Source: an uncultured Candidatus Thioglobus sp. (GTDB lineage: Bacteria; Pseudomonadota; Gammaproteobacteria; PS1; Pseudothioglobaceae). Taken from it: DNA of 32,757 nucleotides. The DNA is taken from contig GG730018.1 in the NCBI GenBank assembly GCA_000205985.2, positions 1-32,757 on the forward strand, written 5' to 3'. The notes beneath the pieces are model-generated. The model had not been told where the DNA came from. It saw only the letters and a list, made by a program, of their open reading frames with translations, and did no database searches. Both the position numbers and the translations under genes were made by a program. This document shows positions 28,234 to 32,757 of this stretch, piece after piece (position 1 is the first letter of the stretch; each line of letters begins with the position of its first letter).

Positions 28234-31200
28234 TTGAAGAAATACCGCGAAATCCCTTATAACTACACCTCTTTCTCAGACAAGGAAGTTGTGTGTCGTT
28301 TTTTAGGTGACGATGCTTGGGATTTACTCAACCAACTCAGAGAAAACCGCAACACCGGTCGAAGCGCCAGAATGCTGTTTGAAGTGCTTGGAGACATGTG
28401 GGCAGTAAACCGAAATCCCTATTTACAAGAAGATTTAATTAAAAATAATCGCCGCTGGAAAGCCCTCACTGAAGCCCTTTACTCGCGCCTTAATCAAATT
28501 CGTACTCGCGCTAATGGTAATGAAAAGGTCTTAACATTACTGGACAGTGCCGACCAAGCCGTTGATGACTTTAAGCATTGCCTGAGTGAATTTAAAAACA
28601 ACAAGCAACGCATTAAAAAAGCCCTACTTAAAGTCACAAACAACAACAACATTCGTTTTGATGCCTTGTCTCGTTCCGCACACGCTACTGATGCCACCGA
28701 TTGGCGTGTCGAATACCCAGCCGTGATTATCACGCCTAATACCGAACTCGAAATTGCCGATATTATCAAAACTTGCATTGAATTAGGCCTCACCATTATT
28801 CCTCGTGGCGGTGGCACAGGTTACACCGGTGGCGCCATTCCACTCAGCGCACAAACGGCTGTGGTCAACACAGAAAAAATCAGCTTTATTGATGCCATTC
28901 AAAATCAAAATGGCATCCATTCTATTAATGTTGGTGCGGGTGTTGTTACCAAACGTGTGAGTGAAACCGCTACTGCAAACAACTTGGTCTTTGCCGTCGA
29001 TCCAACTTCACAAGACGCTTGTACCATTGGCGGTAACGTTGCCATGAATGCTGGCGGCAAAAAAGCCCTGCGCTGGGGCACAACCATTGACAACTTGTTG
29101 TCTTGGAAAATGGTAATGCCAGATGGCAATTGGCTACAAGTTAAACGCCTAGACCACAACCAAGACAAAATTCAATTGCTTGATACCGTTAGTTTCAAAA
29201 TAAATCATCTAAAAAGTGATGGTAAAACCCTTAGAACAACTGAAACACTCACCATCAATGCTAATCAGATGCGTAAGAGTGGCTTGGGTAAAGACGTTAC
29301 CAATAAATTTTTAGGCGGCTTACCTGGCATTCAAAAAGAAGGTTGCGATGGTTTTATCACCTCGGCTGAATTCATCCTCCACCGACCGCTTGAGCAAATC
29401 AACACCTTGTGTTTAGAGTTTTTTGGGCACGATTTAGACAATGCCGTGTCTGCCATTGTCGCCATTAAAGACAGTGTAGATAATAATAACGACGTTGATT
29501 TGATTGGTATGGAACATCTGGATGCTCGCTACATTAAAGCCGTGCATTACACCACAAAAGCCAACCGAGCAGAATTACCTAAAATGGTTCTTTTGATTGA
29601 CATCAGTGCTCATCATCAATCTTCATTAGACGGTCAAATTGAAAAAATTATCACTTTAACGCAACAGCGTGAAGGTGAATGCTTTGTAGCCAAACTACCT
29701 ACAATGAGACAAACATTCTGGAAAGATCGTGCCAACACCGCCGCCATTGCCGCGCACACCAACGCCTTTAAAATTAACGAAGACGTGGTTATCCCGCTTG
29801 ATAAATTAGGGGAATACAGCAATGGTATTGAACACATTAACATTCGTCTTTCAATTGAAAATAAGCTCGCCACACTCGATGCGGTTAAGGCTCACTTTCA
29901 AGCCATTAATCCAGATTCAAGTTTAATTAAAGACAAACTGCATCATGCCTTGTCTTTGCTAAATAAAGTAAACGATGAATGGCAAGAAGCGTTGAACAGC
30001 CTGAACAAAAAGTCAAAATTTAAAGCCATTCAAACCGGAAAACGGGTTATTTCTTACATCAATGAATTTGCCCAACCTTTAAACGATTTACTCATGGGTG
30101 ACGTCTTTAATGAAATTCGCGACCAAGTAAAATCCATACACAGTGAATACCGTGAAATACGCCTATTTGTAGCGATTCACATGCACGCAGGTGATGGCAA
30201 TGTACACACTAACATCCCTGTGCACTCGCACAATACACAAATGTTGCACCATGCAGAAGCCGTGGTTGATGAAATCATGGCTTTGGCTTCAAAGCTTGGC
30301 GGTGTCATCTCAGGTGAACATGGCATTGGGCTAACTAAATACCAATATTTGTCGGATGAATTTAAACAAGAATTTGCTGATTATAAAGCTGATATTGATC
30401 CAAACGGGCATTTTAACAAAGGCAAACTCATGCCAGGTAGTGGCCTTAACAATGCTTTCACTCCTTCATTAAGACTGGTTGAACAGGAAGCATTAATTTT
30501 AGAAAGCAGTGAAATCGGCGAAATCAATGACATGGTTAAATCCTGCCTACGTTGTGGTAAATGCAAGGACGTTTGTACCACGCACGTACCAGAAGCCAAT
30601 CTATTGTATTCACCGCGTGACAAAATTATCGGTACCAACCTAATCTCAGAAGCTTTCCTTTACGAAGAACAAACTCGGCGAGGGGTTTCAGTCGATCATT
30701 TTGACGAGTTTAATGACATTGCTGATCATTGCACCATTTGCCATCGTTGCGAAGCACCTTGCCCAGTTAACATTGATTTTGGTGATGTATCCATCAAGAT
30801 GAAAAATATCTTAGTCAAGCAAAAACAAAGACACACTAACATCGCCGCCAAAGTTTCGATTGCTTATCTCAATATGACCAAACCTTGGCAGATCAATTTA
30901 ACCAAAAAATTATTGATTGATTTTAGTTACAAAGCCCAGCATCTTGCCTCACGCTTGAGCAGACCTTTTTTAAAAAAACAACCTAATAAAACCGTTGGCA
31001 ATCCAAGTGCACTAACCGAATTAATAACAATTTTAGACAAACCATTGCCAACCGACACCGGACTAGCGCCCCTGCGTAGCTTACTCAATATTAACGATGC
31101 AGGCACCATTCCGATTTTGGCACATCCTGATAAATCTAGTGCCGATTCTCCAAGTGTGTTTTATTTTCCAGGTTGTGGCTCTGAGCGTCTCTATTCCAAA

Positions 31201-31926
31201 ATTGGCTTAGCGACCATCGCCCTTTTGTATCATCAAGGCATTAAGGTTGTGCTTCCACCAAGCTATTTGTGTTGTGGCTATCCGCAAGCCAGTGCTGGTA
31301 ATGAAGTCAAAAGTAAGGAGATCTCTACGGATAATCGTGTTTTATTCCATCGCATGGCAAACACACTGAATTACCTTGACATTAAACACGTACTCACTTC
31401 TTGTGGCACGTGCATTGATCAACTTCTGACTTATGAACTGAGTGATATTTTTAAAGATTCTAAACTCACAGACATTCATGAATACTTATTAGAAAAAAAT
31501 GTAAAAGTTGATAATAGCGATACAAAATATTTGTATCACGCTCCGTGCCATGATCCAATTAAAACAGGTGATTCTGCCGATGTTATCTCACAAATCATGG
31601 GTTCTGATGTCACCAACAATGATCGTTGCTGTGGCGAGGCCGGCACTTTTGCTGTTGCACGAGCTGACATCGCCAAACAAGTTAAATTTAGAAAAGAAAA
31701 GGAAATTAAAAAAGACCTTACTACTTTGACTGGAAAACCCAAAGCTAAGAATGGCATTAAGATGCTCACCACTTGCCCAGCTTGTCGCCAAGGCTTATCT
31801 CGCTACCAACCATCCACAGGCATTGAACCCGTCTATCCCGTTGAATTAATCGCCGAACAAACACTTGGTAAAAACTGGCAGAAAGAATTTATTAGCTCCG
31901 TGGCAATTGAAAAAGTATTACTCTAA
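28234..31926 (+). CDS. DUF3683-type FAD-binding oxidase / 4Fe-4S / CCG-domain fusion dehydrogenase (glycolate/D-lactate-oxidase-like)
   Basis: N-terminal YREIPYNYTSFSDKE; FAD_binding_4 PRGGGTGYTGGAIPL; FAD-oxidase C HMHAGDGNVHTNIPVH, ISGEHGIGLTK; 4Fe-4S CLRCGKCKDVC and CTICHRCEAPCP; CCG motifs. TTG start. Confidence 0.92.
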   Translation: MKKYREIPYNYTSFSDKEVVCRFLGDDAWDLLNQLRENRNTGRSARMLFEVLGDMWAVNRNPYLQEDLIKNNRRWKALTEALYSRLNQIRTRANGNEKVLTLLDSADQAVDDFKHCLSEFKNNKQRIKKALLKVTNNNNIRFDALSRSAHATDATDWRVEYPAVIITPNTELEIADIIKTCIELGLTIIPRGGGTGYTGGAIPLSAQTAVVNTEKISFIDAIQNQNGIHSINVGAGVVTKRVSETATANNLVFAVDPTSQDACTIGGNVAMNAGGKKALRWGTTIDNLLSWKMVMPDGNWLQVKRLDHNQDKIQLLDTVSFKINHLKSDGKTLRTTETLTINANQMRKSGLGKDVTNKFLGGLPGIQKEGCDGFITSAEFILHRPLEQINTLCLEFFGHDLDNAVSAIVAIKDSVDNNNDVDLIGMEHLDARYIKAVHYTTKANRAELPKMVLLIDISAHHQSSLDGQIEKIITLTQQREGECFVAKLPTMRQTFWKDRANTAAIAAHTNAFKINEDVVIPLDKLGEYSNGIEHINIRLSIENKLATLDAVKAHFQAINPDSSLIKDKLHHALSLLNKVNDEWQEALNSLNKKSKFKAIQTGKRVISYINEFAQPLNDLLMGDVFNEIRDQVKSIHSEYREIRLFVAIHMHAGDGNVHTNIPVHSHNTQMLHHAEAVVDEIMALASKLGGVISGEHGIGLTKYQYLSDEFKQEFADYKADIDPNGHFNKGKLMPGSGLNNAFTPSLRLVEQEALILESSEIGEINDMVKSCLRCGKCKDVCTTHVPEANLLYSPRDKIIGTNLISEAFLYEEQTRRGVSVDHFDEFNDIADHCTICHRCEAPCPVNIDFGDVSIKMKNILVKQKQRHTNIAAKVSIAYLNMTKPWQINLTKKLLIDFSYKAQHLASRLSRPFLKKQPNKTVGNPSALTELITILDKPLPTDTGLAPLRSLLNINDAGTIPILAHPDKSSADSPSVFYFPGCGSERLYSKIGLATIALLYHQGIKVVLPPSYLCCGYPQASAGNEVKSKEISTDNRVLFHRMANTLNYLDIKHVLTSCGTCIDQLLTYELSDIFKDSKLTDIHEYLLEKNVKVDNSDTKYLYHAPCHDPIKTGDSADVISQIMGSDVTNNDRCCGEAGTFAVARADIAKQVKFRKEKEIKKDLTTLTGKPKAKNGIKMLTTCPACRQGLSRYQPSTGIEPVYPVELIAEQTLGKNWQKEFISSVAIEKVLL

Positions 31927-32267
31927 ACGCTACTTACATACACCCAAGCGCTTCTGCCTGATTTCATCTTTCCCATTACACGCTGATAATCATCGACTTC
32001 ATATTCGTCTGATTGCGCTAATTCTTCCACAGTAATCTCAAACACTATTCCTAATACCTCATCAGCATCATTAGACGTTGCTATGGCAATTGGGTGATGT
32101 GTTTTACCACTTAATTCAACCACATCAGCATCTTGTATTTCAACCATCTCCAGCTTATAACTTAATAACTGATCTTCAAAACCCACCAACTCACGACCAA
32201 AAGTTTCGACTTGAACAGGTGTGTCTTGTAATGTTCCGTAAGAAAAAAGTAATTCGGTTGTGTTCAT
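31923..32267 (-). CDS. Gamma-glutamylcyclotransferase/AIG2-like protein
   Basis: LLFSYGTLQDTPVQVETFGRELVG, DVVELSGKTHHPIAIATSNDADEVLGIVFEIT. Confidence 0.85.
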   Translation of the reverse strand: MNTTELLFSYGTLQDTPVQVETFGRELVGFEDQLLSYKLEMVEIQDADVVELSGKTHHPIAIATSNDADEVLGIVFEITVEELAQSDEYEVDDYQRVMGKMKSGRSAWVYVSSV

Positions 32268-32308
32268 TGTATTGTATTTTCCACACCTACAAGTCCATTT
32301 TGGGAATA

Positions 32309-32757
32309 TTATATTTTTTTTAGTAAAGCCTTAAAAGGCTTATTCTCAGAAATATTATTATCTTCTTTAAGTGTTGACAGCGGATTATTTTTTTCATTAA
32401 ATATTCTTTTCATACTCTCAACTTCATCAATACTTATTAAGCTAAGTTTTACTGCCAACTTTGCCATATCTAATGAATTTAACCAAATAATCTTTTTTTC
32501 AGAAGATGCAATATCAAAATATTTTTTGATATTGTTATATTTGCAATAAACATCGTCGTCAATAATACAATCTATTCCATAAAGAAATGACATATCTACG
32601 CATATCGCCAAACCTGCAATGTTGCTATATTTATGGCAAGATATATCTATAGATTTGTTTAATTGCTTCCACCCTGATCTAGAATCCCCTATTTTATCTT
32701 TGTATACTTGTTTAAGTTTTATTTCACAAAGAACCATTCTATCTTTTAATTTGGCAA
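32309..32757 (-). CDS. Unknown protein, truncated by the window edge; possible PD-(D/E)xK-like E-x-K motif
   Basis: Frame stays open to the window end (…AKLKDRMVLCEIKLKQVYKDKIGDSRSGWKQLNKSI…); ATG at 32737 is probably internal. Confidence 0.6.
   Translation of the reverse strand, partial: AKLKDRMVLCEIKLKQVYKDKIGDSRSGWKQLNKSIDISCHKYSNIAGLAICVDMSFLYGIDCIIDDDVYCKYNNIKKYFDIASSEKKIIWLNSLDMAKLAVKLSLISIDEVESMKRIFNEKNNPLSTLKEDNNISENKPFKALLKKI

Noticed and set aside
32321-32341. AAGCCTTAAAAGGCTT hairpin near the end of the edge ORF
   Set aside because: The T run is on the wrong side for a minus-strand terminator; the repeat is within coding sequence (KPFKALL).
1-32757. CRISPR arrays, IS elements, prophage, integrons, toxin-antitoxin or BGC genes
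   Set aside because: No regularly spaced repeats, transposase/integrase motifs or multi-gene accessory cluster seen on either strand.

Overview
The window is about 32.8 kb, AT-rich and very gene-dense. Gene content and protein similarity point to a gammaproteobacterium, probably of the SUP05/Thioglobus-like sulfur-oxidiser type; that placement is inference. It encodes about 37 proteins, mostly housekeeping: a truncated LytM/NlpD-like protein, mscS, miaB, a Sco1 + PCuAC copper-chaperone pair, phoH, mnmA, hflD, rpsT, smr, xseA, an M23 peptidase, an RDD protein, a small 2-TM protein, ftsB-ispD-ispF-murC-murB-ddl-ftsQ, mltD, bolA, a 2Fe-2S/FNR reductase, miaA, murD, a BI-1/YccA protein, rppH, hom, thrC, cysM, a ClC antiporter, hemJ, a 1230-aa FAD/Fe-S/CCG fusion oxidoreductase, a GGCT/AIG2-like protein, and a truncated unknown ORF with an E-x-K motif at the right edge. 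I see no CRISPR array, tRNA, rRNA, IS element or phage. I did not find a clear multi-gene novel defence or mobile system. The best non-routine signals are: (i) a perfect 12-bp inverted repeat spanning the murC stop and murB start; (ii) two intrinsic-terminator-like hairpins that overlap the 5' ends of called CDSs (smr and ftsB), one with an extended -10 placed so that transcription would start inside the hairpin; (iii) all five convergent gene pairs abut or overlap at their stop codons; (iv) a divergent IspF lacking canonical active-site segments; (v) an isolated, apparently strongly expressed 79-aa membrane protein; (vi) the DUF3683-type fusion dehydrogenase; (vii) the edge ORF; and (viii) a GC-rich, vector-like start of the window suggesting a clone boundary.
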